From positions 1 through 64,000 of the forward strand of contig CANJLN010000004.1 of assembly GCA_947475175.1 (NCBI GenBank): 64,000 nucleotides of DNA, given 5' to 3'. Shown here one piece after another: positions 34,625 through 43,655 of the stretch; the first letter of the stretch is position 1; the number at the start of each line of letters is the position of its first letter. Under the pieces are notes generated by a model that was not told where the DNA came from, did no database searches, and saw nothing but the letters and a program-made list of their open reading frames with translations. Made by a program: the position numbers and the translations under genes. Source of the stretch: Alphaproteobacteria bacterium (GTDB lineage: Bacteria > Pseudomonadota > Alphaproteobacteria > Paracaedibacterales > CAIULA01).

Positions 34625-36028
34625 TTGGTGATCAAAGCGTTGAACCCTGTTTTTATTTCTGGAAAAGAGGTATTTCCCTTGGTTGAGGGAGGTAAAGGGA
34701 TTGCTGTCTCTAATGGAGAAAGCTCAGGAGCGTGGGCAGCTGCCGGAGGTGTAGGTACTTTTTCTGCTGTTAATGCTGATGCACACGATGAAAATGGAGA
34801 TCTACTTCCCATTGTATATCATGGAAAAACACGCCGAGAGCGTCATGATGAATTGATCAATTTTTCAATCAAGGGCGGCATTACTCAAGCTCGAATTGCG
34901 CACGAAGCATCAAATGGCAACGGTCGCATCCACATGAATGTTCTGTGGGAAATGGGAGCCGTTGAACCTATTCTTCATGGTGTTTTATCCCAAACAAAAG
35001 GTTTGGTGCATGGGGTTACATGCGGCGCTGGGATGCCTTATAAGCTTGCTGAAATTTGCACCCATTATGGCGTTTATTATTACCCTATCGTTTCTTCAGC
35101 ACGTGCCTTTAAAATTTTGTGGAAGCGCGCTTACAATAAATTTTCCGATGGCCTTGGTGGTGTTGTTTATGAAGATCCATGGTTGGCTGGGGGGCATAAC
35201 GGAATTTCGAATAGCGAAGACCCCTTAAAACCAGAACCACCATTGCAACGTGTTATTGATTTAAGATCTGCCATGCGTGAGTGTGGATTAGACAACACGC
35301 CCATCTTTATGGCGGGGGGTGTTTGGGCTTTGAGTGAATGGGAAGACTGGTTGGATAATCCAGCAATTGGGCCTATCTCTTTTCAGTTTGGAACGAGGCC
35401 TTTGTTAACGCAAGAAAGCCCCATTTCAGGTGCGTGGAAGAAGAAACTTTTAACCCTCAAAGAAGGGGATATTTATCTGAATCGTTTCAGCCCGACTGGT
35501 TTTTATTCATCTGCTGTTCGAAACGATTTTTTGGGAGATCTTCATGGCCGCGCAACCAGACAGGTTGCTTATAGTATTTCTCCGATTGGAGACCATGAGG
35601 CTCCTTTCCCAGTTGGTGCACGTGGGCGTTTAGTTTATTTAACGCCACATGATAAAGAACATGCTGAAGCCTGGGTCAAAGCCGGTTATATCTCGGCAAT
35701 GCGGACCCCAGACTCCACCCTCATTTTTGTCACACCAGAAAAAGAAAATGAAATCCTTCGAGATCAAATTAATTGCATGGGATGTTTATCGGCTTGTATG
35801 TTTAGTAACTGGGCACAAAATGATGAAGGGACAACGGGTAAAAAAGCAGACCCTCGTTCTTTTTGCATTCAAAAAACTTTGCAAGAAATTAGTCATGGTG
35901 ATGATGTGGACAACGAATTGATGTTCGCAGGGCATCAGGCTTACCGCTTTGCAAAAGACCCATTTTACGCCAATGGATTTGTTCCAACAGTGAAGCAGTT
36001 GGTGGAACGTCTACAAACTGGATTATAA
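34625..36028 (+). CDS. Nitronate monooxygenase / NAD(P)H-dependent flavin oxidoreductase-like protein
   Basis: The 467-residue TIM-barrel flavoprotein resembles 2-nitropropane dioxygenase types (GAWAAAGGVGTFSAVNAD; LVHGVTCGAGMPYKL; PIFMAGGVWALSEWEDW; FQFGTRPLLTQES). It is longer than ordinary nitronate monooxygenases. Its C-terminal part contains INCMGCLSACMFSNWAQ followed by a further Cys (RSFCIQ), a spacing that could hold an Fe-S cluster. The start is TTG 34625 or GTG 34628, with AAGGA upstream; no ATG fits. The small gene behind it is probably co-transcribed. Substrate unknown. Confidence 0.8.
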   Translation: MVIKALNPVFISGKEVFPLVEGGKGIAVSNGESSGAWAAAGGVGTFSAVNADAHDENGDLLPIVYHGKTRRERHDELINFSIKGGITQARIAHEASNGNGRIHMNVLWEMGAVEPILHGVLSQTKGLVHGVTCGAGMPYKLAEICTHYGVYYYPIVSSARAFKILWKRAYNKFSDGLGGVVYEDPWLAGGHNGISNSEDPLKPEPPLQRVIDLRSAMRECGLDNTPIFMAGGVWALSEWEDWLDNPAIGPISFQFGTRPLLTQESPISGAWKKKLLTLKEGDIYLNRFSPTGFYSSAVRNDFLGDLHGRATRQVAYSISPIGDHEAPFPVGARGRLVYLTPHDKEHAEAWVKAGYISAMRTPDSTLIFVTPEKENEILRDQINCMGCLSACMFSNWAQNDEGTTGKKADPRSFCIQKTLQEISHGDDVDNELMFAGHQAYRFAKDPFYANGFVPTVKQLVERLQTGL

Positions 36029-36044
36029 CTAAGGAGTTTTACTA

Positions 36045-36311
36045 ATGTCTAATAACCAACCCGTACGACCAGAAGATATTTTAAAAGATGGTGAAGATTT
36101 TGTATCAGGAACAACTGCCAGAAAAGGTTCTATTGCCGCGTTTATGAGAAACATTGATGTCATCGAAAATTCAGACTTGGAAAAAGAAGTCCATGATGCC
36201 GCTATAGAAATTATGCAAGAATTAGCTCCAGTTTTGGTGCAGTTTAATTTTCATAAGCACCTAACTTTCAAAAATTCCGTTGTGCAAAAAATTCTGATGG
36301 ATGCCGTTTAG
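36045..36311 (+). CDS. Small conserved-looking protein of unknown function
   Basis: This 88-residue soluble, acidic protein begins MSNNQPVRPEDILKDGEDF and is probably helical in the second half (DLEKEVHDAAIEIMQELAPVLVQF). A ribosome site AAGGAG lies 9 bases before ATG. It sits 16 bases after the flavin oxidoreductase gene and 15 before gltX, so it is likely part of the same transcript. I recognise no family. Confidence 0.75.
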   Translation: MSNNQPVRPEDILKDGEDFVSGTTARKGSIAAFMRNIDVIENSDLEKEVHDAAIEIMQELAPVLVQFNFHKHLTFKNSVVQKILMDAV

Positions 36312-36326
36312 AAGTAAAAGTAATAC

Positions 36327-37715
36327 ATGACCAAACCCATCGTTCGATTCGCTCCTTCACCCACCGGATATCTTCATATTGGCAGTGCCCGCACAGCTCT
36401 TTTCAACTGGTTGTTCGCACGGCATTATCAGGGTAAATTTTTATTGCGGATCGAAGACACCGACCGCGCCCGTTCCACAACGGGTGCGGTTGATGCCATT
36501 TTTGAAAGCCTTAAATGGCTTGGACTTGATTGGGACGAAGAGCCTGTTTTTCAATTTTCCAGAGCTGATCGTCATGCAGAAGTAGCCCATCAATTATTGA
36601 CAGAAGGCAAAGCATACCATTGTTATTGCTCTCCTGACGAATTAGAGAAAATGCGCGAAGACGCCAGAACAAATGGCCTCCCGCCAAGATACAATGGATT
36701 ATGGCGCGATCGTGATTCCAAAGAGGCCCCTACAGGTGTTTCTCCTGTTATCCGCTTTAAAGCACCTCAGACCGGAGAAACAATTGTAGAAGACCATGTT
36801 CAAGGGACAGTACGTTTAGATAACTCACAATTGGATGATATGGTACTCCTTCGAGCTGATGGCACCCCAACCTATATGTTATCTGTCGTTGTTGATGATC
36901 ATGACATGAACATTACCCATATTATTCGCGGTGACGATCATTTGAACAATGCATTTCGACAAAAACATCTTTATTTAGCTGCTGGTTGGACTATCCCTGA
37001 ATTTGCTCACATCCCGCTTATTCATGGTGCGGATGGCGCAAAGCTATCTAAACGTCATGGTGCACTTGGGGCTGAACAGTACCGTAATATGGGTTTTCTG
37101 CCAGAGGCCATGCGCAATTACCTGCTTCGCCTTGGTTGGGGACATGGTGACGAGGAAATCATTCCAACAGAACAGGCCATTAAATGGTTTGATCTACCAG
37201 CGATTGGTCGTTCTCCTGCCCGCTTTGATGTTGCTAAGTTAACGCATCTGAATGCTCATTATATTCGCCAACGCTCAAACAATGAATTGGTTGATTTGAT
37301 AACACCAATGCTTCCAGATGATGCATCCATTGAAGGGTTGAAACGCATTGAAAAAGGGATGCCCGGATTAAAAGAACGTGCCAAAACCATGATTGAACTT
37401 GCTGACAGTTCTTTGCTTTATTTTGGTGTTTTGGAAAAAGATGAAAAAGCTTTGAAATTCTGCGAACCTAATCATAAAGCTCTGGTTGCCAAAGTTGCTG
37501 AGAAATTAAAAGCATTAGAGAATTTTACTCATGACCCCATCGCTGACACGATTCGTGCTATAGCTGAAGAAAATTCAGTCAAACTTGGTGACATTGCCCA
37601 ACCTTTACGAGTCGCCATCACAGGTCGCACAATCTCCCCCAGTCTTTTTGAAGTGATCGAAGTGTTAGGGAAAACTGAAACTCTAAAACGGTTAGAGCAG
37701 TTTGCTCAAGAATGA
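36327..37715 (+). CDS. gltX: Glutamyl-tRNA synthetase
   Basis: The 462-residue class Ic synthetase charges tRNA-Glu, and in organisms with GatCAB also tRNA-Gln. It has the HIGH-type motif in APSPTGYLHIGSARTALFNW, RIEDTDRARS, and the KMSKS-type loop KLSKRHGALG. Length is normal. Its stop overlaps the tsaD start (ATGA). Many alphaproteobacteria have two gltX copies; only one is in this window. Confidence 0.96.
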   Translation: MTKPIVRFAPSPTGYLHIGSARTALFNWLFARHYQGKFLLRIEDTDRARSTTGAVDAIFESLKWLGLDWDEEPVFQFSRADRHAEVAHQLLTEGKAYHCYCSPDELEKMREDARTNGLPPRYNGLWRDRDSKEAPTGVSPVIRFKAPQTGETIVEDHVQGTVRLDNSQLDDMVLLRADGTPTYMLSVVVDDHDMNITHIIRGDDHLNNAFRQKHLYLAAGWTIPEFAHIPLIHGADGAKLSKRHGALGAEQYRNMGFLPEAMRNYLLRLGWGHGDEEIIPTEQAIKWFDLPAIGRSPARFDVAKLTHLNAHYIRQRSNNELVDLITPMLPDDASIEGLKRIEKGMPGLKERAKTMIELADSSLLYFGVLEKDEKALKFCEPNHKALVAKVAEKLKALENFTHDPIADTIRAIAEENSVKLGDIAQPLRVAITGRTISPSLFEVIEVLGKTETLKRLEQFAQE

Positions 37716-38722
37716 AACTTCTTGGTATTGAAACCAGCTGTGATGAAACATCAGCTTCTGTTGTGCAAGATTCAACTGACCTAAGTGCCCGTATTTTATC
37801 AAATGTTGTATTATCACAAATAGAAGAGCACGAGCCTTATGGAGGGGTTGTTCCAGAAATAGCCGCTCGCGCTCATTTACATTATCTGCAAAATATTATC
37901 AAACAAGCCATCATAGAAGCCAAGACAACCTTAGAAGAACTCGATGCTATCGCTGTGACAGGCGGTCCTGGCCTGATTGGTGGCGTATTGGTTGGCGTAA
38001 TGATGGCAAAAGCTTTGACTATGGCACTTCAGAAACCCTTTATTGCAGTCAATCATTTAGAGGGACACGCATTAACACCAAGGCTGAGTCATGATATAAA
38101 ATTTCCTTATTTATTGCTGTTAGCATCGGGGGGGCATTGTCAGTTTTTAGAAGTGTTAGGCGTTGGTCAATATAAGCGTCTTGGCACAACCATTGATGAT
38201 GCCGCCGGAGAAGCCTTTGATAAGGTCGCGAAACTGATGAATATTGATTATCCAGGTGGACCCGCAATGGAACGGCTGGCCAAAACGGGGAACCCAGATC
38301 GATTTTCTCTCCCCCGTCCGTTAAAAGGTCGTGAGGGTTGTGATCTGTCCTTTTCAGGCCTTAAAACGGCGGCACGTGTATTGATCCAAAAGCAAGAGAT
38401 GTCCACACAAGACACAGCTGACATGTGTGCTAGTTTTCAAAAAGCTGTCGCTGAATCGTTAGCAGAACGCGCTGAACATGCCATCAAAATGACCTCCTCT
38501 GAAATTACTCACTTTGTAGTTTCAGGAGGTGTTGCAGCTAACCAAACGATTCGGCATTATTTACAAGAAATTGCCACAGCGAATAACTTAGAGTTTATAG
38601 CGCCCCCCTTAAAGCTTTGCACAGACAATGCCGCCATGATTGCCTGGGTTGGTTTAGAAAAGTTTAAATTGGGGCAAATAGATGATCTTTCTTTTGCCCC
38701 CAGGCCTAGGTGGCCGCTTTGA
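37712..38722 (+). CDS. tsaD: tRNA threonylcarbamoyladenosine transferase TsaD
   Basis: TsaD transfers the threonylcarbamoyl group to A37 of tRNAs that read ANN codons, with TsaB and TsaE. The 336-residue protein shows LLGIETSCDETSAS at the N-terminus, the metal-binding HLEGHALTPRL, GHCQFLEV and the late FVVSGGVAANQTIR. It overlaps gltX by four bases. Confidence 0.96.
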   Translation: MKLLGIETSCDETSASVVQDSTDLSARILSNVVLSQIEEHEPYGGVVPEIAARAHLHYLQNIIKQAIIEAKTTLEELDAIAVTGGPGLIGGVLVGVMMAKALTMALQKPFIAVNHLEGHALTPRLSHDIKFPYLLLLASGGHCQFLEVLGVGQYKRLGTTIDDAAGEAFDKVAKLMNIDYPGGPAMERLAKTGNPDRFSLPRPLKGREGCDLSFSGLKTAARVLIQKQEMSTQDTADMCASFQKAVAESLAERAEHAIKMTSSEITHFVVSGGVAANQTIRHYLQEIATANNLEFIAPPLKLCTDNAAMIAWVGLEKFKLGQIDDLSFAPRPRWPL

Positions 38723-38786
38723 GTTTTCTTTTGTCTTGCTTCGAAAAAAGCCTTATTACTTTTATTAAAGAAAGATTTTAGTAAAA

Positions 38787-39803
38787 ATGATGACAACAAA
38801 TAAACATATTGCCGTCTTAGGGGCTGGCGCTTGGGGAACAGCTTTGGCTGTGTCTATGTATCAGGCTGGGCATCAGGTGACTTTGATTCCACGTCGACAA
38901 GAGCATGCCGAGGAGATCAATAACGTTCGTGAAAATCAGCGTTACTTAAAGGGAATTCGCCTCGAACCCTCTGTTAACGTTAGTACGGATCTTTCAATCT
39001 TAAAAACGGCTGAAATTTTACTATGGGTTGTTCCTGCTCAACACACCAGAGAAATGGCAAAGACTGTGTTGCCGTACTTACCCTTTGATATTCCTATCGT
39101 GATATGTTCCAAAGGCATTGATACGCATCTTGAAATCATTGATGAGAATTCACTTTTAACTTCGGTTTTGGCTAAAACTTTGCCCAACCCCATGGCCATT
39201 CTATCAGGACCCAATTTTGCTATAGAAGTTGCTCAAGGATTGCCAGCAGCCGCCACACTCGCTGCTTTTTCACGAAAATTAGCCCTTGATCTGGCTTGGA
39301 CCTTGAGACATCCACGCTTTCGTATCTACGCAAGTGATGATCCCATTGGTGTTCAAATTGCAGGAGCGACAAAAAACGTTATTGCTATTGCTTGTGGTAT
39401 CGTTCTTGGCAAAAAGATCGGCAACAATGCGAATGCGGCCTTAATCACGCGCGGACTTGCAGAGATCAGACGCTTAGGGATGTCTTTGGGCGGAAAAATT
39501 GAAACATTCTTGGGACTTGCTGCTGTTGGAGATTTAACGCTCACTTGTTCTAGCCAACAATCGCGCAACATGGCTTTGGGAATGGCACTTGGCAGTGGCC
39601 AAAAACTTGAAGAGATTCTGGCAGGTCGTAACACTGTAACAGAAGGTGTTCATACGGCAGAAGCATTGCATAAATTTGCAATCTCAGAAGAAATCTCTAT
39701 GCCCATCTGTCAGGCTGTTTATGAGATTTTGTATAAAAAAAGAGATGTTGAGGACGTCATCAACGCTCTTTTGTCGCGTCAATCGGACTGGGAAGAGTTT
39801 TAA
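38787..39803 (+). CDS. gpsA: Glycerol-3-phosphate dehydrogenase [NAD(P)+]
   Basis: GpsA makes sn-glycerol-3-phosphate from dihydroxyacetone phosphate for phospholipid synthesis. The 338-residue protein has IAVLGAGAWGTALAVSM (NAD site), ILSGPNFAIEVAQGLPAA, the catalytic Lys in IAGATKNVIAIACG, and GLAAVGDLTLTCSS. Either of two adjacent ATG codons could be the start. Its TAA overlaps the ATG of the EVE gene by one base. Confidence 0.96.
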   Translation: MMTTNKHIAVLGAGAWGTALAVSMYQAGHQVTLIPRRQEHAEEINNVRENQRYLKGIRLEPSVNVSTDLSILKTAEILLWVVPAQHTREMAKTVLPYLPFDIPIVICSKGIDTHLEIIDENSLLTSVLAKTLPNPMAILSGPNFAIEVAQGLPAAATLAAFSRKLALDLAWTLRHPRFRIYASDDPIGVQIAGATKNVIAIACGIVLGKKIGNNANAALITRGLAEIRRLGMSLGGKIETFLGLAAVGDLTLTCSSQQSRNMALGMALGSGQKLEEILAGRNTVTEGVHTAEALHKFAISEEISMPICQAVYEILYKKRDVEDVINALLSRQSDWEEF

Positions 39804-40207
39804 TGAACTGCTGGCTTATTAAAACGGAACCCTCCACCTGGTCATGGGATGATCAAAAGAAAAATAAAACAACCTCCTGGGATGGTGTTCGTAATTACCA
39901 AGCTTCCAACAACTTAAAAGCTATGAAAATAGGCGACCTTTGTTTTTTCTATCATTCAGTAACAGGTAAAAGTATTGTTGGGATTGTTCAGGTTATCAGA
40001 ACTTATTACCCAGACTCAACAGATGAAACCGGTCGCTTTGGTATGGTTGATGTTGGATATGTAAAAGAGCTTGCAAAGCCCGTTAGTTTAGAGACTCTTA
40101 AGGCTGATCTAAGGCTATCTAATATGGCTTTGATTCGCCAAAGCAGATTATCTGTTATGCCAATTTCATCAGAAGAATGGAAAATCATTCTTGAGTACAG
40201 TGTATGA
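39803..40207 (+). CDS. EVE domain protein
   Basis: The 134-residue protein is a single EVE domain (NCWLIKTEPSTWSWDD; TTSWDGVRNYQASNNLK; GDLCFFYHSVTGKSIVGIVQV; GMVDVGYVKE). EVE domains are PUA-like and bind modified nucleic-acid bases. In alphaproteobacteria a stand-alone form like this is common in housekeeping contexts. It overlaps gpsA by one base and the next gene by four. Confidence 0.9.
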   Translation: MNCWLIKTEPSTWSWDDQKKNKTTSWDGVRNYQASNNLKAMKIGDLCFFYHSVTGKSIVGIVQVIRTYYPDSTDETGRFGMVDVGYVKELAKPVSLETLKADLRLSNMALIRQSRLSVMPISSEEWKIILEYSV

Positions 40208-41412
40208 GTCAATGCTTATTCGCCAAACATCAACGCACAGTTGTTTTTGTAATCGCGTTTTTACTCTGTCCTTTGTCCTTTTTCGTTCCACGGTCTGCAA
40301 CCTGGCTTTTGACAATTGGTGGACTTTTAGGTTTAGTTGTTTGCAGATCAAGAATTTTTGAAACCGTTAAATCACCTCTTTCCCTGACAATTTTAGCCCT
40401 CATTTTATGGGGAGGGCTAAGTACTTTTTGGTCATTAGACCCGAAAGGCTCTTTGACTCTTTTTAGCAGACTCTTTGGTTCTTACATTCTTGGGATTGGA
40501 TGGTATTCGCTTTTAAAAACACAGCCACCCAACGATATTAAAGTCACTCAGTTTTATTTGTTTTTGGGGATCTCGCTTACCTTTGTGTTTTTAACAATGG
40601 ATCATTTTCTAGGAAATCCATGGCAAGAATTGTGTCTTAAAACATCCGCTAAAGCCTTTGTTCCAATCGCTTTGACATTATCAATAGCAGTCTGGCCAGC
40701 AATGTTATGGTTGCATATGAAATATAATAGCTATCTAGCCATTTTATTTGCTTTATCCACCCTCCTATTTTTGTCATTCGTTGACTGCGACACAGCCCCC
40801 TTTGGTTTATTGGCTGGAATTATTATTGGTGGAGTCGCTTATTTTGCTCCGAAATTAGTCGGTCGCACAGCTCAGTTTTTATCGGTTGTCATCATACTCA
40901 GTTTACCTTTTGCTATTCATTCATTTTTATCCGTTGACCGCATTCATCAAATCAATACCATTTTTCACAACTTCAGTCACATTCATCGCCTTTATGTGTG
41001 GCAAAATGTAAGCGAGAAAATTCAAGAGCATTGGGTTAGAGGATACGGTTTGGATACCTCTCGCCATGAAGATTTGGGTGGTGAAAAGAAAACGTGGACA
41101 GTCACAACCATTCAAGGTGACGTCGTTCCAATTAACTCAAAAGCAATCCCCATGCATCCTCATAATGCTCCCCTTCAGTGGTGGTTAGAACTTGGTGTTG
41201 TTGGGGCGGCCCTGGGGGCTTTGCTTCATTTTCAATGTTTGTCTTATTTGTCGCGCTACAAAGGAATCATTGCTTTAACAGGAATGGGGTTGCTTGTCAG
41301 TAGCAGTTTCATCGCTTGGATTAATTTAGGATTCTGGCAAAGTTGGTGGTTGGCCGTATTGTGGATTTTAGGAGGATTGTTTATCTCTTTTCTTCCTGAC
41401 AGAAAAACCTAA
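40204..41412 (+). CDS. O-antigen ligase family membrane protein
   Basis: The 402-residue protein has about 10 membrane segments and a large periplasmic loop late in the sequence with VRGYGLDTSRHED and IPMHPHNAPLQWWLELGVVG. The final motif, with H-x-H-N followed by a Gly-rich segment, is the Wzy_C/O-antigen ligase signature. The substrate could be O-antigen, a teichoic-like polymer or glycoprotein oligosaccharide. It is intact, unlike its relative at 22268-23552. Confidence 0.85.
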   Translation: MSQCLFAKHQRTVVFVIAFLLCPLSFFVPRSATWLLTIGGLLGLVVCRSRIFETVKSPLSLTILALILWGGLSTFWSLDPKGSLTLFSRLFGSYILGIGWYSLLKTQPPNDIKVTQFYLFLGISLTFVFLTMDHFLGNPWQELCLKTSAKAFVPIALTLSIAVWPAMLWLHMKYNSYLAILFALSTLLFLSFVDCDTAPFGLLAGIIIGGVAYFAPKLVGRTAQFLSVVIILSLPFAIHSFLSVDRIHQINTIFHNFSHIHRLYVWQNVSEKIQEHWVRGYGLDTSRHEDLGGEKKTWTVTTIQGDVVPINSKAIPMHPHNAPLQWWLELGVVGAALGALLHFQCLSYLSRYKGIIALTGMGLLVSSSFIAWINLGFWQSWWLAVLWILGGLFISFLPDRKT

Positions 41413-41460
41413 AATTAGACTTGCTGTTTTTTCACTTTTCAGCCAGTATTGGGATCAAAT

Positions 41461-41550
41461 GGATGGGTGGCCGAGCGGTTGAAGGCACCGGTCTTGAAAA
41501 CCGGCGAGGGTGCAAGCTCTCCGTGGGTTCGAATCCCACCCCATCCGCCA
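41461..41550 (+). tRNA. tRNA-Ser (anticodon TGA)
   Basis: A 90-base class II tRNA begins GGATGGG and ends CCCATCCG with CCA encoded. The anticodon stem CCGGT/ACCGG encloses loop CTTGAAA, so the anticodon is TGA. The T arm has GGTTCGAATCC, and the long variable arm is typical for serine. Confidence 0.97.
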
Positions 41551-41562
41551 TTTTTATAAATT

Positions 41563-41584
41563 AAGAGCTAAAAGCTCTTTGTTT
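41563..41584 (+). terminator. Terminator after tRNA-Ser
   Basis: AAGAGCT-AAA-AGCTCTT is a 7-bp stem followed by TGTTTG, 12 bases after the tRNA. It may also serve plsC from the other side, since the opposite strand continues into an AT-rich run. Confidence 0.6.
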
Positions 41585-41591
41585 GTAAGAA

Positions 41592-42320
41592 TTATTTGAA
41601 CGAAGGAAGCTCCAAACAGGCCCCTTCAATCCTTTCCTGTAAAGATGTCATAAATTCCTCACGTCTCAGACCAGCTGGGATTTCTTTTAGGAATCTGAGC
41701 GTAATCACGCCTGGTTTTTTAATAGGACTGCGGCGCCCCCAAAAAACACCCGCGTTTAGGGCAACAGGGACAACAGGGACATTTAGATCTCGATATAAAG
41801 CTGTAATTCCAGGCTGATAAATACCTGGCTCTCCTGGACGGCCACGCGTTCCTTCTGGGAAAATAAGAATACATCTTTTATTGCGGATGGCTTCGCGCCC
41901 TTGTCTTAAAAGATCTTTGATAGCCTTGCTACCAGCGTCACGATCAATGACAATTGCATTTAGCTTTTTAAGGTACGATCCAAAAAACGGGATATACAGC
42001 AATTGTCGTTTGAGGACAATCTGAAAATCCTCTAATAAAATAGAAAATACAATGGTTTCCCAAGCAGATTGGTGTTTGCAGGCAATAATACAAGGTCCAT
42101 TTTTTAATGCTTCGTTCAGATCATCTTGCCCTTCAATGGTGTAGCGTAATCCAACAACTACTTTTAAAAAAATAAGAACAAGCCGTGTCCAGGTACGGAA
42201 TAACTTGAGAGTAAAGGACCTAGGGAGAAACAGCATCAATGGACTGAGCAACAACAAATACACAAAAGTAAATGTGTAGAAAATAAAATCGAAGAGAAGA
42301 GATCTAAGTGTTGTTATCAT
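41592..42320 (-). CDS. plsC: 1-acyl-sn-glycerol-3-phosphate acyltransferase
   Basis: PlsC adds the second acyl chain to make phosphatidic acid. The 242-residue protein has an N-terminal membrane segment, then the acyltransferase block KHQSAWETIVF (H-x4-E where many have H-x4-D, as is usual in alphaproteobacteria), LNAIVIDRD, the FPEGTRGRPGEPG motif and VVPVALNAG. Its start overlaps the small gene upstream by 17 bases. Confidence 0.92.
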   Translation of the reverse strand: MITTLRSLLFDFIFYTFTFVYLLLLSPLMLFLPRSFTLKLFRTWTRLVLIFLKVVVGLRYTIEGQDDLNEALKNGPCIIACKHQSAWETIVFSILLEDFQIVLKRQLLYIPFFGSYLKKLNAIVIDRDAGSKAIKDLLRQGREAIRNKRCILIFPEGTRGRPGEPGIYQPGITALYRDLNVPVVPVALNAGVFWGRRSPIKKPGVITLRFLKEIPAGLRREEFMTSLQERIEGACLELPSFK

Positions 42321-42522
42321 TTTGTTTTTTAAGAACCGACTTAAGTTTTTGAAGGGCCAGAGTTTGCATGTCTTTTTGGCTTAAGGTATAGGGAGCAATC
42401 GTGCAAACCTCAATGCCTGTTTTTTCATCAATGGCGATAATTTTTACATTGATCCCAATTTGATGAAAGGCAAAAATACAGCCTTCTTCTGGAGGGTGGG
42501 TATTAGGTGAATCACTCATCAT
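42304..42522 (-). CDS. Small conserved alphaproteobacterial protein
   Basis: The 72-residue protein has a pattern seen in short conserved alphaproteobacterial proteins (GINVKIIAIDEKTGIEVCTI then SQKDMQTLALQKLKSVL). I think it belongs with the DUF6898 type, but this is from memory of the pattern only. It is translationally coupled to plsC and stands seven bases after the PhzF-like gene. Confidence 0.65.
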   Translation of the reverse strand: MMSDSPNTHPPEEGCIFAFHQIGINVKIIAIDEKTGIEVCTIAPYTLSQKDMQTLALQKLKSVLKKQNDNNT

Positions 42523-42529
42523 TCATTAC

Positions 42530-43327
42530 TTAAAATTTAAAAATTCCTTCACAAACTGTAACAGCTTGCCCTGAGAGAGAGACGCGCTCTCCTTCCAAAG
42601 CTACCTTTAGGATACCACCTCGTTTTGAAGACTGATAGGCCAGTAATTCAGTTTTACCTAATAAATCTGACCAAAAAGGGACAAGTCGACAATGAGCAGA
42701 GCCACAGACTGGGTCTTCGGGGATTCCTACTTTGGGGGCAAAATAACGAGACTCAAAATCATAAGGAGCTTCACCTGGTGCTGTTACAATGATTGCCCGA
42801 CAATCCATTTCTTCAATTAAAGAAAGATTGGGCGTTAGTGTGCGTACCTCTTCAGCGTCTCCCAACATAACGAGATAAAGCACATCGTCTTTATAAACAG
42901 ATTGGGCAATAACATCACCTAAAGCATGATGTAAAATTTCTGGCATGGGGCAGGGGGTTACGAGGCGAGCAGGGAAGTTAAGTGTTATCCAGCTTTGATC
43001 TTTTTGAGCAGTTAAAGGTCCACCCAATGAGTCAAATGTAATCAAATTAGTCTTTGCTTTACCTTGGTTCCATAAAACGTGAGCAGCAGCCAGAGTGGCA
43101 TGTCCGCATAAGGGAGCTTCATCTCTTGGGGAAAACCATCTGATATGGAAATGCTCAGGAGATTTTTGCACAACGAAAGTCGTTTCAGACCAATTCAGTT
43201 CAGCGGCAATTTGTTGCATCATTTCTGTTTTTGGAAATTCTTTGACAAGGCAAACACCCGCAGGGTTTCCAGCAAAGGGGGTAGAAGTGAACGCATCTAC
43301 GAGCCAAATTTTAAAGTTTGGGTACAA
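42530..43327 (-). CDS. PhzF family isomerase
   Basis: The 265-residue protein has the PhzF signatures WLVDAFTSTPFAGNPAGVC at the N-terminus, the FSPRDEAPLCGHATLAAAHV block, and DPVCGSAHCRLVPFW in the second half. PhzF-like proteins are isomerases or epimerases; the substrate here is unknown. No ATG lies near the conserved start. TTG 43327 with AGG nine bases before it is my choice. A longer frame to 43405 also exists, but its extra 26 residues do not look like the family and lie in the promoter region facing rpmH. Confidence 0.88.
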   Translation of the reverse strand: MYPNFKIWLVDAFTSTPFAGNPAGVCLVKEFPKTEMMQQIAAELNWSETTFVVQKSPEHFHIRWFSPRDEAPLCGHATLAAAHVLWNQGKAKTNLITFDSLGGPLTAQKDQSWITLNFPARLVTPCPMPEILHHALGDVIAQSVYKDDVLYLVMLGDAEEVRTLTPNLSLIEEMDCRAIIVTAPGEAPYDFESRYFAPKVGIPEDPVCGSAHCRLVPFWSDLLGKTELLAYQSSKRGGILKVALEGERVSLSGQAVTVCEGIFKF

Positions 43328-43397
43328 CGAAAGAAACCTATTGAAAATGATATGTTGAATGACAATATAATCTACAACAGAATTAACACAACGATCA

Positions 43398-43410
43398 GTG
43401 GACAATCCAC
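43398..43410. other. Palindrome GTGGACAATCCAC upstream of rpmH
   Basis: A 13-base perfect palindrome (GTGGA-CAA-TCCAC) lies about 90 bases before rpmH. It could be an operator. It resembles half-sites of DnaA boxes only loosely. Confidence 0.3.
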
Positions 43411-43497
43411 AATTTTTTATTCCCTGTTGATGGGTTCTATGGTATAAGATTTAGAAATGCACAAGAGCTCTTAACCAAAAATTAAGGAATATAAAGA

Positions 43498-43632
43498 GTG
43501 AGAAGAACATATCAACCTAGTCGAATCGTTAGAAAACGCCGTCACGGATTTCGTGCGAGAATGGCAACTGTCGGTGGACGTCGCGTTATTAATGCACGCC
43601 GTTCCAAAGGCCGTACAAAATTGTCAGCGTAA
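43498..43632 (+). CDS. rpmH: 50S ribosomal protein L34
   Basis: This 44-residue protein starts at GTG ([20 protein letters not shown]) and contains [19 protein letters not shown], the full L34 sequence. It is very basic, as expected. AAAGAG lies immediately upstream and a better AAGGA at 43484. It is followed by rnpA 23 bases later, the near-universal order. Confidence 0.97.
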   Translation: MRRTYQPSRIVRKRRHGFRARMATVGGRRVINARRSKGRTKLSA

Positions 43633-43655
43633 GTTTTAATAAGCTTCTCATATCA

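Noticed and set aside
43328-43405. Extended N-terminus of the PhzF-like protein
   Set aside because: The 26 added residues do not look like the family and lie over the likely promoters facing rpmH.
43381-43497. Replication origin next to rpmH
   Set aside because: There is no dnaA beside rpmH and no cluster of DnaA boxes; only one loose half-match is seen.
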